Assembly (NCBI RefSeq): GCF_000724085.1
Contig: NZ_CCDL010000003.1
Span: 574,379 to 638,378 of the forward strand
Direction of reading: 5' to 3'
From: Oceanobacillus manasiensis
Lineage (GTDB): Bacteria > Bacillota > Bacilli > Bacillales > Amphibacillaceae
DNA: 64,000 nucleotides
A model generated the notes under the pieces. It saw nothing but the letters and a program-made list of their open reading frames with translations, was not told the origin of the DNA and did not search any database. This document shows positions 44,698-54,456 of the stretch, piece by piece. Position 1 is the first letter of the stretch; every line of letters starts with the position of its first letter. The position numbers and the translations under genes were made by a program.

Positions 44698-45774
44698 TTA
44701 TTGATTAATTTTTTTCTCAAGCAGTTCTTTGTTAAATAGTATCCTTTCATCATCTGGCCTGTAATATCTTGCCTTTTCATTATGTTCGTATGCTTTGTCG
44801 AATTGCTGAAGATTATAATAGCAGACACATAGTTGGAGATGGGGGTACCACGTTGCATACACGGGGTAGGTAAAGCTCCATCTGTTTGGGTCATCTTCTA
44901 GCTCAATCGCATTTTTATACCAATAGACTGCTTGGTTATATTCTCTTTTTTTCTGATAGTGATAGCCAATACGACTGCAGGATTCGGGACGAGGTGTTTT
45001 AGAAAATCGAAAGGATTCGTAAAGGGAAGCAATTTCCTTATCTGGCTCATTCAAATAGCGATAACAGTCTGCGCGATTAATACAGGCATAGACTTTATCT
45101 TCAATCCATCCTTGTTCCGTTTCAATATTTTTCGTGTAGCTTTCAATTGCTTGCTCATAATGGCCATTTTCCCGTAGCTCATTACCATAATAGAAATGGT
45201 CCCTGGCAGTAAAGGTTTCTTTGTTTTCAATCCTTTTTTTATAAATGGAAAGAGTACGGCCAACTGCATGATGCTCCTTTTTATGGGTCACACCTACGTC
45301 TGAGGTGATAATCTTCCCGTGTACATTTAAATAATTGTGTGCGTCTCCTTCCCACCGATATTGGCGCTCTGTTTTTAATAAGCGGTGAGTTCTATATTTT
45401 AAGGTCACGTTTCCATACTTATCTATACCAGCATTGTAATACATAGAAACAGAATCAACTGATGGATCAAGTTCTTCTTTTAACTTTTTTAGTTTTTTTT
45501 GATCTTCCTCCAAGACTACATCATCAGCGTCCAAATAAAGAATATAGTCCTTCGTAGCATACTTAAATGATTCGTTTCGTGCATCTTTAAAGCTCCCCGT
45601 CCACTCAAAAAAATATATCCTGTCCGTGTATTTTTTCGCTATCTCTATTGTTCGATCTGTTGAGCCTGTATCCACAATATTTATCTCATCGACAATATCT
45701 TTTACAGTGTCAAGACATCTTGCTAATAATTTTTCTTCATTCTTCACGATCATACATAGGCTAATGCTTACCAT
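44698..45774 (-). CDS. Glycosyltransferase family 2 with TPR tail
   Basis: 358 residues. Residues 1-200 are a GT-A fold (SLCMIVKNEEKLLARCLDTV, IVDTGSTDRT, and the DADD metal-binding DxD near residue 85). Residues about 205-355 are TPR-like helical repeats (YYGNELRENGHYEQAIESYTK and two more). GT2-TPR proteins are common in Bacillus loci that decorate collagen-like or spore-surface proteins. ATG 45774 follows AAAGGAG; the GTG at 45783 overlaps it. The collagen-like gene lies directly upstream, in the same direction. Confidence 0.88.
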   Translation of the reverse strand: MVSISLCMIVKNEEKLLARCLDTVKDIVDEINIVDTGSTDRTIEIAKKYTDRIYFFEWTGSFKDARNESFKYATKDYILYLDADDVVLEEDQKKLKKLKEELDPSVDSVSMYYNAGIDKYGNVTLKYRTHRLLKTERQYRWEGDAHNYLNVHGKIITSDVGVTHKKEHHAVGRTLSIYKKRIENKETFTARDHFYYGNELRENGHYEQAIESYTKNIETEQGWIEDKVYACINRADCYRYLNEPDKEIASLYESFRFSKTPRPESCSRIGYHYQKKREYNQAVYWYKNAIELEDDPNRWSFTYPVYATWYPHLQLCVCYYNLQQFDKAYEHNEKARYYRPDDERILFNKELLEKKINQ

Positions 45775-45926
45775 ACTTTTCACTCCTTTTAATTCCTAAA
45801 CATTTCACATGTACTAATATATTCAAAGTTCTTTTATAAAGGTTGGATTAACATCTTCTTTTTAGGAATAGTGTATACATTTTTGGTTAAAACCAAATAG
45901 AATAATAATACTTTTAGCGTGTAAAA

Positions 45927-45957
45927 AAGAAGGTACTTTGAGTAAAGTACCTTCTTG
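45927..45957 (-). terminator. Terminator after the collagen-like gene
   Basis: AAGAAGGTACTTT pairs perfectly with AAAGTACCTTCTT around four bases. On the minus strand it runs into TTTTTTAC. Confidence 0.87.
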
Positions 45958-45964
45958 AGTAAAC

Positions 45965-46715
<751 letters not shown>

Positions 46716-46763
46716 TTTAATCCTCCTTTTCCTTTATTAAGATCCCAAATTTGGAACTCTATA

Positions 46764-46772
46764 TATCCTATG
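46764..46772 (-). promoter_or_regulatory. Sigma-K-like -10 element of the collagen-like gene
   Basis: CATAGGATA fits the mother-cell sigma-K -10 pattern CATANNNTA, 49 bases upstream of the ATG. A matching AC at the right -35 distance is not clear. Confidence 0.35.
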
Positions 46773-46842
46773 TGCGATAGAAGAAAGTGATTGAGTCAAA
46801 CTATCTGATATGAGCGCACATTTACGATTAATAGAAGAAAAA

Positions 46843-47844
46843 CTAGTTTAAAGGGTCTTGAAGGAGAGGGGAAATATACGCTAACATCTGATTAGCACGT
46901 TTATGGTTCGTATGATATGAATGAACGAATTTATAACCGTTTCTAGCGATGCGGTTCCTTTCTTCTTCATTAGCAAGATAGTACGAAGTTTTTTCTACAA
47001 TATTTTCAGTTGTGCATGCTACATAATTCACTCCATCTATAAATCCTAGTGCTTCAATTTCTTCATTTGCCTCAGCTAGAAGTAACGTGTTGCAAGCAGG
47101 TGCTTCAAAGAACTTGAGTACCGCTACACCACCAATTTCGCTACGGCTACCGCATGTATAAAAAATTTTAGCGCGGTTAAGCTCTTTAGCGTATTTTTTA
47201 TCAACCATTAGGTTGGTTGAGCGTTTTACCCTATGCCCTGGGTGGGGGTGAAAGACAAAACGGGGATCTTCTCTCATTACATTAAAAACAGTATCCCGAA
47301 AGGCATATCTGCCTTCAGGAGGTATTTTTTCCGGCAGTGGATGTTTCCCTCTATTGTTCTCATCAACGTAAACAAGTCCCATCAAAAGAGCGTCTATCGT
47401 TTTTTCTTGCTTCCAATCCTTCATAACTTTAGGGTTTATTGCCCAAGGAAGCCACCTTAATTTAGTTTCATATTCAGGGAATACTTTTAAAAAAGGATGT
47501 TTTGTAGCTGAGAAAATTAGATCAACCTTGTTTTCTTCGATATATTTTCTTCTTTCCTCTGGCTTCCAATGTAGGTCTATAACAAAACAGCCTTTTGGTA
47601 TTTCTACTTCACTTAATCCCTCGATCTCAGGTGCGAGTCCATGGTTCCAAGCTATATCATAATGAAAAATGAAATCTGGTTGTATTTGCAGTTTATTTAT
47701 AATGTCAGAAATATGTCCATCAACATGCCAATAATGGACGTTAGCTACTTTTTCTAATGCCTTAATAGTATCCATCTTAGGTTTATGCTTCGCATAGATC
47801 CAAAAAGGTTTAATTAAAATGAGAATCGTTGGTTTTAATTGCAT
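46843..47844 (-). CDS. CgeB-like glycosyltransferase
   Basis: 333 residues with a GT-B-like two-lobe layout. The C-terminal lobe shows NRAKIFYTCGSRSEIGGVAVLKFFEAPACNTLLL, the CgeB/Glyco_trans_1_2 pattern, and a late EERNRIARNGYKFVHSYHT helix. CgeB in B. subtilis acts in spore-crust maturation. GAGAGGAGG precedes the ATG. The gene lies between the collagen-like gene and a nucleotide-sugar dehydrogenase gene, all in one direction, so it is a candidate for decorating the collagen-like protein. Confidence 0.82.
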   Translation of the reverse strand: MQLKPTILILIKPFWIYAKHKPKMDTIKALEKVANVHYWHVDGHISDIINKLQIQPDFIFHYDIAWNHGLAPEIEGLSEVEIPKGCFVIDLHWKPEERRKYIEENKVDLIFSATKHPFLKVFPEYETKLRWLPWAINPKVMKDWKQEKTIDALLMGLVYVDENNRGKHPLPEKIPPEGRYAFRDTVFNVMREDPRFVFHPHPGHRVKRSTNLMVDKKYAKELNRAKIFYTCGSRSEIGGVAVLKFFEAPACNTLLLAEANEEIEALGFIDGVNYVACTTENIVEKTSYYLANEEERNRIARNGYKFVHSYHTNHKRANQMLAYISPLLQDPLN

Positions 47845-47860
47845 ATTATTTCCTCCTCTC

Positions 47861-49576
47861 TTATAACTGCCAGTGTACGGTGTTAACTGGTATTTGTTTA
47901 GAATGAACCGCTGACTTGATATCCATCACGATAGATTGCTCCTTCAATATGTTATGAAGCTTTTTCCAATCAAAGATCTTATGAGGAACCGCTATTATGA
48001 CGATATCTGCTTTTTCCAATTCGGTAAAAGGGGTGTTACTAATTCCGTACATATCTTTGAGCGTGCTTGATTCAATATATGGATCACATAATTGTACAGA
48101 TAGACCAAGATGAAGAAGTTTATCTAATATAGTAAGTGCTTTCGAATTTCGCATATCCCCAATATTTTCTTTAAAGGTTGCTCCTAGTATCGTTATCTTT
48201 AAATCCTCGAATGAAAATTGATGTTCAATTATTTTTTTCATAACAGTATTGATAACATGATCGACCATTGATTCATTCACTTCTCTTGCAACTGTCAATA
48301 AGTTAGGTTCATAACCAGCTAGCCGAGACTTGTGGATGAGATAATAGGGGTCAACCCCAATGCAGTGTCCACCTACGAGCCCGGGTTTAAAAGGAAGAAA
48401 GTTCCACTTTGTTCCCGCTGCTTCCAATACATCCTCTGTTGGGACTTCTAAATGGTTAAATATATGGGAGAGCTCGTTCATAAAAGCAATGTTTATGTCT
48501 CGTTGAGTATTTTCTACTACTTTTGCTGCCTCAGCCACTTTAATAGAACTTGCTTTATACACGTTTGCTTTAATGACACTTTGATAGAGATGTTGAAGTA
48601 ATTCGGTTACATAGATACTTTGACCAGCAACGACTTTTGGAATTGTTTTGAACGTATGCTCCTTATCACCAGGGTTAATTCTCTCAGGGGAATAGCCGAT
48701 AAAGAAGTCCTCACCTGCCTTAAAGTTGGATGCTTTTTCTAAAAGGGGTAAGCATATTTCCTCTGTAGCACCCGGGTATACAGTTGATTCATAAACGACT
48801 ACTGTATCCTGTGTGAGGTTTTCTCCGATTAACTGCGAGGCCGAATTTAAATAAGAAAAATCTGGTTGTTTGGATTCTGAAATAGGAGTTGGTACTGCCA
48901 CGATTATAAATGAACAATTACGAAGCTTTTGAGCATCTGTAGTGAAATCTATCTGTGATTTAGTTAATATTTCTTCGGAAAATTGTTCAGAAGGATCTAT
49001 ACCTCTCCTTAACTTCGCTATCTTTGTCTCATCCACATCAAAACCTATTACAGAATGTTTCTCTGAAAAACCTATTGCTACAGGAAGTCCAACATATCCA
49101 AGACCTACAACACCAATTGTTTCAGTTTCATTTAAATAAATTACTCTTTTTTCTAATTCTTGAATGGGAGGGTGGGTTAAATAGCGTAGTAGATGAAGAG
49201 CTAATTTGTCTCCGTATGAGGCCAAAGTTGTATTTGAAATAAAGTGGCCATGGATTGCTATCTCAATTGTGGTGTTGCTTGCTTCCATCATGGCTTGAAA
49301 ACCCATTTTTTCAGCAGTGTTATTTCCTGTTTTTTCGTCATGAATTACAATAAGTTGTTTGATTTTTTGTTTTCCTGCATGAATTTTTTCCAATAACCGG
49401 CTTGATGGCTTGGCCGATTGCCTACCAGACAAAAACATAATAATAGAGATGGTGTCATGCTCTTTTTCTTCTACCTCAATTATTTCAAACCCTGCCTCCG
49501 TTAACCTCTGAGTCACTGGCTTTAGAAATTGATTCGTATTTCCGATAATTGCAATGGGTACATTACGTGTTGTCAT
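47861..49576 (-). CDS. UDP-N-acetylglucosamine 6-dehydrogenase-type nucleotide sugar dehydrogenase (WbpA-like) with N-terminal extension
   Basis: 571 residues. The dehydrogenase part begins near residue 152 with the NAD motif GVVGLGYVGLPVA and includes VPTPI, YESTVYPGAT, the catalytic-region KVVENTQRDINIAFMNE and the nucleophile in GLVGGHCIGVDPYYL; spacing fits the WbpA/WecC branch that oxidises UDP-HexNAc. The first 150 residues are a Rossmann-like or epimerase-like remnant (IAIIGNTNQFLKPVTQRL) not usual for the family. ATG 49576 follows GAAAGGA. It is divergent from the WbpE/B/D-like operon. Confidence 0.88.
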   Translation of the reverse strand: MTTRNVPIAIIGNTNQFLKPVTQRLTEAGFEIIEVEEKEHDTISIIMFLSGRQSAKPSSRLLEKIHAGKQKIKQLIVIHDEKTGNNTAEKMGFQAMMEASNTTIEIAIHGHFISNTTLASYGDKLALHLLRYLTHPPIQELEKRVIYLNETETIGVVGLGYVGLPVAIGFSEKHSVIGFDVDETKIAKLRRGIDPSEQFSEEILTKSQIDFTTDAQKLRNCSFIIVAVPTPISESKQPDFSYLNSASQLIGENLTQDTVVVYESTVYPGATEEICLPLLEKASNFKAGEDFFIGYSPERINPGDKEHTFKTIPKVVAGQSIYVTELLQHLYQSVIKANVYKASSIKVAEAAKVVENTQRDINIAFMNELSHIFNHLEVPTEDVLEAAGTKWNFLPFKPGLVGGHCIGVDPYYLIHKSRLAGYEPNLLTVAREVNESMVDHVINTVMKKIIEHQFSFEDLKITILGATFKENIGDMRNSKALTILDKLLHLGLSVQLCDPYIESSTLKDMYGISNTPFTELEKADIVIIAVPHKIFDWKKLHNILKEQSIVMDIKSAVHSKQIPVNTVHWQL

Positions 49577-49801
49577 AAGCATTATCCTTTCAGCAAATCT
49601 AATATTTATATATGCCAGTGGACAAGGTAGAGTCCGGGGTTTTATAGAAAAAAGGCTTTTTCCTACTAATTGAATCAATCTGCTGATAGGCATGAGCTAG
49701 TGTACAATTCTCTGCTTTTATGGTAGCTGCCGTTCAGCTTAGCAGAAATTAGAATACGATGTTAGGAGATTGTTTAATTAATTTTGTAAAGGAAGATGCT
49801 T

Positions 49802-50911
49802 ATGATCCCAATAACGGATCCGAAACGACAATTCACAGCCTTGGAATCAGATATATTTATAAAAATAATGCATGTCTTAAAGAAGGGAACCTATATTTCA
49901 GGAGAGAATGTGACTCAACTGGAATCCGTCATTGCGGACCGGTTAGGAGTGAAAGAAGCAATTGCCGTAGCAAATGGGACGGATGCTCTCGTTCTTACAT
50001 TACATGCATATAACATTGGCCCGGGTGATGAGGTGGTTACAACACCGTTTAGCTTTTTTGCGACCGCAGAGGCAATTAGTAGGGTTGGAGCCACACCCAT
50101 CTTCGCAGACATAGATCCCACTACCTTTAATCTAGATCCAGCGAAAGTAAGGGAGAAAATTTCAAAAAGGACAAAAGCTATATTACCGGTTCATCTTTTC
50201 GGTCAACCAGCTGATATGCAGGAATTGAATAAGTTAGCAAAAGAGCATAATATCCTTGTTATCGAAGATGCTTGCCAAGCTTTTGGTGCAGTCTATCAAG
50301 GCAAAGAGGTTGGTAGTTTAGGAGATGCTGCTTGTTTCTCTTTTTTTCCCACTAAAAACCTGTCGACAATGGGGGATGGAGGTTTGGTTACCACATCAGA
50401 TAAAACGTTGGCAAAACGTATCCGCGAGCTGAAAACACATGGTAGTAAGCAAAAGTATTTTCATAGTGAAATAGGCTATAACAGCAGGTTGGATGAAATC
50501 CATGCAGCTATTTTATTATGTTGCTTAAAAAATATTGATGAATGGAATCAGATGCGAGGGAATTGGGCGGTTAGGTATCAGCAGAAGCTTAAAGATTTAA
50601 CATTTATTGAGAGTCCGAAGACCAAAGCGGACCGTAAACATGTTTATCATTTATATACGATTAGTACAGAAAGACGCCAAGAGCTTATGGAGCATCTTAC
50701 TTCGAGAAAAGTTCAAACTGGAATTTATTACCCTCAATGTATTCATCTTCAGGAAGCTTATCAGCATTTATCTTATCGGAAAGGTGACTTCCCAAAAGCT
50801 GAACAATTATCAGAAAGGTTACTTGCACTGCCACTTTTTCCACACATGACAGAAGCAGAGCAGGATGTCGTAATAGAAGCATTAAAGGAGTTCCAGGTGA
50901 TGCTGTCATGA
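49802..50911 (+). CDS. DegT/DnrJ/EryC1/StrS sugar aminotransferase (WbpE-like)
   Basis: 369 residues, PLP-dependent. Visible features are NGTDALVLTL, the TPFSFFATAEAI stretch, EDACQAFGA with the PLP-contact Asp, and the Schiff-base lysine in FSFFPTKNLSTMGDGG. It would transaminate the 3-keto nucleotide sugar made by the neighbouring oxidoreductase. ATG 49802 has AAAGGAAG seven bases upstream; ATG 49796 is too close. Its stop overlaps the next start (ATGA). Confidence 0.9.
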   Translation: MIPITDPKRQFTALESDIFIKIMHVLKKGTYISGENVTQLESVIADRLGVKEAIAVANGTDALVLTLHAYNIGPGDEVVTTPFSFFATAEAISRVGATPIFADIDPTTFNLDPAKVREKISKRTKAILPVHLFGQPADMQELNKLAKEHNILVIEDACQAFGAVYQGKEVGSLGDAACFSFFPTKNLSTMGDGGLVTTSDKTLAKRIRELKTHGSKQKYFHSEIGYNSRLDEIHAAILLCCLKNIDEWNQMRGNWAVRYQQKLKDLTFIESPKTKADRKHVYHLYTISTERRQELMEHLTSRKVQTGIYYPQCIHLQEAYQHLSYRKGDFPKAEQLSERLLALPLFPHMTEAEQDVVIEALKEFQVMLS

Positions 50912-51972
50912 TCAAAATCGGGATTATCGGCTGTGGTTATATTGCAGGGAAGCATGTAGCTACCATTTCACGAATAGATAGACTGCAACTAGCTGCAGTA
51001 AGTGATATTAATCAAGAAAGTATGCGAAAAACGATTACAGATTATCAGAGCCAAGTAGGGAAAAAAAGTGCTGTTTCCTGCTATGAAAACTACGAAAAAC
51101 TTATAGAAGATCCAACTATTGATATTGTAGTAATAGCAGTAATCTCCAGTCTCCATGCTACCGTAGCAAAACAGGTGATGAAGCAAGGTAAGCATGTTAT
51201 TTTGGAAAAACCAATTGCACTTTCTTTAAAAGAGGCGGATGAATTAATTACTATCTCTCAAGAGACTAATAGCAAGGTATTAGTTTGCCATCAGTTGCGT
51301 TATCGCCCGCTTCTAAAAAAGCTTCAAGAGATGGTAGAAAATAGAGAATTTGGTGAACCGTATTTTGCCGTAAGCTCGCTACGACTTCATAGACCCGTTT
51401 CCTATTATAATAACTCTAATTGGAAGGGTACTTGGGAAAAAGATGGTGGGATGCTTGTAAATCAAGGAATTCATATGGTGGATCAGTTACTTTGGATGAT
51501 GGGGCAAGCATCTACTATCTACGGAGAACTTGGTAAAGTTGTAAAAACGAAGGAAACGGAGGATATAGCGACAGGGATCTTGCAATTTAAAAATGGCGGG
51601 AAAGGTTTAATAGAGGCTAATACCATAACAACACCAAGGAACCTTGGATACGAACTGACATTATTTGGTGAAAAGGGATCGTTCTCCATTGGTGGTATGC
51701 AGTTTAATGAACTAACACACTGTTACGTGGAGAATAAGGAAAATACTGAAGAACTTCGTGCTCTTGCCTTAGATAAAGATGAACAATATTATATGTACCT
51801 GGATCTTCTTGATGCCATAATCGATGATCGGCAGCCACAGGTATCGCTGTTGGAAGGCAAACAAGCGCTGGAAGCTATTTTTGCTTTATACCGAGCAGAT
51901 AGGATGAAATCACTTATCCATTTGCCAATAGAAGATTTTAATACAAAAGAAATGGGAGGAAAGATAGGATGA
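50908..51972 (+). CDS. Gfo/Idh/MocA family sugar oxidoreductase (WbpB-like)
   Basis: 354 residues. The N-terminal Rossmann motif is GIIGCGYIAGKHVATI; the conserved EKPIALSLKEADEL block with the catalytic lysine and the DGGMLVNQGIHMVDQLLWMMG stretch with the active-site histidine follow. In the WbpB role it oxidises C3 of UDP-GlcNAc-uronic acid. ATGA overlaps on both sides show tight coupling in a three-gene operon. Confidence 0.9.
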   Translation: MIKIGIIGCGYIAGKHVATISRIDRLQLAAVSDINQESMRKTITDYQSQVGKKSAVSCYENYEKLIEDPTIDIVVIAVISSLHATVAKQVMKQGKHVILEKPIALSLKEADELITISQETNSKVLVCHQLRYRPLLKKLQEMVENREFGEPYFAVSSLRLHRPVSYYNNSNWKGTWEKDGGMLVNQGIHMVDQLLWMMGQASTIYGELGKVVKTKETEDIATGILQFKNGGKGLIEANTITTPRNLGYELTLFGEKGSFSIGGMQFNELTHCYVENKENTEELRALALDKDEQYYMYLDLLDAIIDDRQPQVSLLEGKQALEAIFALYRADRMKSLIHLPIEDFNTKEMGGKIG

Positions 51973-52664
51973 TCGATAAAACAGCGGTACAAGGTGAGAA
52001 TATAACGATTGGCAGCTATGTGGTTATAGAGAAGAATGTGTTAATTGGAAATAACGTAGAAATTGGGAATCATGTTACGATAAAGGAAGGGACAATTATT
52101 TCTGATAATGTAGTGATTAGTGACTTTTCTTTGCTAGGTAAAGCACCCTCCAGCAACAATAAAATGGCTAGAAAGCCGATAATGGATCTGGACCCTTTGT
52201 ATATTGGGGAGAATGTTAAAGTAGGAAGTCATTGCTGTTTATATAAAGGATCCACCATTCATCCGGGTGTACTGGTAGCAGATATGGCAAGTATTCGTGA
52301 GCATGTAACAGTGGGAGCTAACAGTATAATCGGAAAAAATGTAATGGTTGAAAATAACACGACTATCGGTGATAACGTGACAATTCAAACAGCTTCTTAT
52401 GTAACAGCACATATGTTAATAGAAGATGAAGTGTTTATAGGTCCATGTATGTCGAGCAGTAATGACAAATATATGGCTTCCCGTACGAAAGAATTGCAAG
52501 GGCCCATTTTGAAAAAGGGGGCGAAAATTGGAAATAATGCTTCCTTGCTCCCAGGTATCGTAGTCGGTGAAAAGGCGATCGTAGGTGCAGGGTCTGTCAT
52601 TACAAAAGATGTCCCAGCAAGCGAAGTCGTCTTAGGTAATCCTGGTAGGAAATCAAAAAGCTAA
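51969..52664 (+). CDS. Left-handed beta-helix N-acetyltransferase (WbpD-like)
   Basis: 231 residues made of hexapeptide repeats ([LIV]-G-x-x-x-x: IGSYVVIEKNVLIGNNVEIGNHVTI and many more), ending with the VGAGSVITKDVPASEVVLGNPGR signature of sugar acetyltransferases. In the WbpD role it acetylates the new 3-amino group using acetyl-CoA. At 231 residues it is longer than P. aeruginosa WbpD (about 190). It is the last gene of the coupled operon. Confidence 0.88.
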   Translation: MIDKTAVQGENITIGSYVVIEKNVLIGNNVEIGNHVTIKEGTIISDNVVISDFSLLGKAPSSNNKMARKPIMDLDPLYIGENVKVGSHCCLYKGSTIHPGVLVADMASIREHVTVGANSIIGKNVMVENNTTIGDNVTIQTASYVTAHMLIEDEVFIGPCMSSSNDKYMASRTKELQGPILKKGAKIGNNASLLPGIVVGEKAIVGAGSVITKDVPASEVVLGNPGRKSKS

Positions 52665-52811
52665 CAATTTTAATAGGCATCCACATCTCTTCTGAAGGGA
52701 GAGGTGTACATATAGTATAGTTATTAACGTATCCATGTGGTGGAAATAGAAGACCTTGAACATAAATCTAGATAGACTAAGGAATAAAGGTATGCTTCAC
52801 ATAATCTATCA

Positions 52812-52880
52812 AATCCGTCCAGAGTACCCCCACTTCAAGCTTGCTAAGTGGCGGGAGTATTCATTCACAAACAATTCATA
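52812..52880 (+). repeat. Structured intergenic repeat, copy 3 (degenerate)
   Basis: ATCCGTCC through CCACTTCAA aligns with the 5' arm of copies 1 and 2, and GTGGCGGGAGTATTC with the 3' arm. The loop and outer part are deleted. The gap 52665-52961 also has a CACATCTCTTC/GGGAGAGGTG-type hairpin at 52682-52706 and no gene. Confidence 0.55.
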
Positions 52881-52961
52881 TTATTCATGTTGAATATAGC
52901 ACAAACCCATGATATTGTATGTTATAGATTGTGTTATTTTGTTATAAGGCGAGGGACTGGT

Positions 52962-53549
52962 ATGTTACCTTTGGAAAGAAAAAAACGTATTAAAGCATTA
53001 ATCGAAAAAGAAAGCCATATGAAAATTACAGAATTAAGCAAAAGGTTTAGCGTTTCTGAAATGACAATTCACCGTGACATTAAGCCACTACTAGAAGAAG
53101 GCTGCATAACCAAGACGTTTGGCGGTGTGTCATGGAATCATGAAAGTAATGAACCTAAAGCACACTATCAGGGTTGCACCTTATGTGGAAGGGGGTATAG
53201 TGAGAGGCTTGCCTATCGATTAATCCTTTTAAGCCAACAAACCGAAACAGCTTGTTGTGCGCACTGTGGCCTTTTACGACACCACCAAATAGAAGATGAA
53301 GTAATGCAGGCTATTTGTCCAGACTTTCTGACCAATACAACCATTAGTGCACTGCTAGCATGGTTTGTTTTGGATACTTCTGTCCATATGGGTTGCTGTC
53401 ACCCCCAGATCCTTACCTTTGAATCTAGGGAGAATGCAGAGAAATTTGTAAAAGGTTTCGGTGGTCATGTTTACTCTTTTGAGGAAGCTAAAACCATACT
53501 TTTAGAAAAAATGAACGGGCTGCAGAATAGCTGCCATGCCCAAAAATAA
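52962..53549 (+). CDS. ycnK: DeoR-type regulator with NosL-like metal domain (YcnK type)
   Basis: 195 residues. Residues 1-55 are a DeoR helix-turn-helix (ERKKRIKALIEKES, ITELSKRFSVSEMTIHRDIK). The rest resembles NosL and holds cysteine motifs CTLCG, CCAHCG and GCCHPQ, ending with the NosL-type FESRENAEKFVKGFGGHVYSFEEA. B. subtilis YcnK has this fusion and represses copper uptake genes. ATG 52962 has GAGGG upstream. The longer frame from 52848 crosses the repeat element and is rejected. Confidence 0.88.
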   Translation: MLPLERKKRIKALIEKESHMKITELSKRFSVSEMTIHRDIKPLLEEGCITKTFGGVSWNHESNEPKAHYQGCTLCGRGYSERLAYRLILLSQQTETACCAHCGLLRHHQIEDEVMQAICPDFLTNTTISALLAWFVLDTSVHMGCCHPQILTFESRENAEKFVKGFGGHVYSFEEAKTILLEKMNGLQNSCHAQK

Positions 53550-53561
53550 GGGGATTGTACA

Positions 53562-54329
53562 ATGAAAAAGCTAATTGGGTTCGCTTTGTTTTTTGTTTTA
53601 GCCATGCTAGTTGCTTGTGGCGGGAAAGGAAACACAAATGAAGCAGAAACTATGGAAGAGCCGGCTATATTGGAAGTAGATTTTTCAGTGCCAGAAACTG
53701 CTGATACAAATGAAACGGTAGAATTAAAAGCAACCGTTACATATGGGGAAGAAGATGTTAAAGACGCTGATAAAGTGTTATTTGAATTATGGGAAAAGGG
53801 AAAGAAAGATGAAAGCTGGGAAGTAGAATCAACTAATAATGAGGATGGAACATACACTGCCGAAACATCATTCGAGAAGGATGGTGTATACGAAATGTAT
53901 GCACATACAGACGCCAGGGAACTACATACGATGCCGAAGAAAAAAATAACCGTAGGTAGTGGGGAAGCCGTCATTGACAGCGAGGAAGAAAGCGAACACG
54001 AAGATAATCATGAACACCACCATGGAGAGACGGCAAAAGGATTTAGCATGCATTTTGCTCATCCAGAGGGTGTTAAAGCAAAGCAGGAAGTTGAGCTAGT
54101 ATCACATTTACAAATGGATGAAGAGCCGATGGAGGAAGCAAGGGTACGTTATGAGCTATGGTTAGATGGATCTGATAAACATGACTGGGTTGATGTTGAA
54201 GAAAACAACCCAGGAGAATACTCGGCTACTCATTCCTTTGGTGAAAAAGGACTGTACCACGTTGTCGTGCATGTTGAAAACAATGATGGCTTACATGAAC
54301 ATGAAGAATATGAAATCAATGTAGAATAA
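53562..54329 (+). CDS. Lipoprotein with two YtkA/FixH-like domains and a His-rich linker
   Basis: 255 residues. A lipoprotein signal ends in MLVACG (Cys about 19). Two similar beta-sandwich domains follow (about 35-125 and 155-254; both show ELWEKG/ELWLDG and a DGVYEMYAHT/KGLYHVVVHV strand). The linker is acidic with HEDNHEHHHGE, a likely metal ligand cluster. AAGGGGA precedes ATG 53562. Only 12 bases separate it from the YcnK-type regulator gene, which points to copper, by inference. Confidence 0.82.
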   Translation: MKKLIGFALFFVLAMLVACGGKGNTNEAETMEEPAILEVDFSVPETADTNETVELKATVTYGEEDVKDADKVLFELWEKGKKDESWEVESTNNEDGTYTAETSFEKDGVYEMYAHTDARELHTMPKKKITVGSGEAVIDSEEESEHEDNHEHHHGETAKGFSMHFAHPEGVKAKQEVELVSHLQMDEEPMEEARVRYELWLDGSDKHDWVDVEENNPGEYSATHSFGEKGLYHVVVHVENNDGLHEHEEYEINVE

Positions 54330-54340
54330 AACGTAAATGA

Positions 54341-54370
54341 CAAAAAGAGCTTTCGACGAAGCTCTTTTTG
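54341..54370 (+). terminator. Terminator after the YtkA/FixH-like lipoprotein gene
   Basis: CAAAAAGAGCTT pairs with AAGCTCTTTTTG around six bases, then CGTTTTT. Confidence 0.87.
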
Positions 54371-54456
54371 CGTTTTTGGATTACTGTAAATAAATTGCAT
54401 TGATTTTCTAATCATGATATAATTCGCTGACGACCGATCGTAAGGGAGTGGGGATG

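Noticed and set aside
52848..52961. N-terminal extension of the YcnK-like regulator
   Set aside because: It reads through the degenerate repeat element, and a good ribosome binding site fixes the ATG at 52962.
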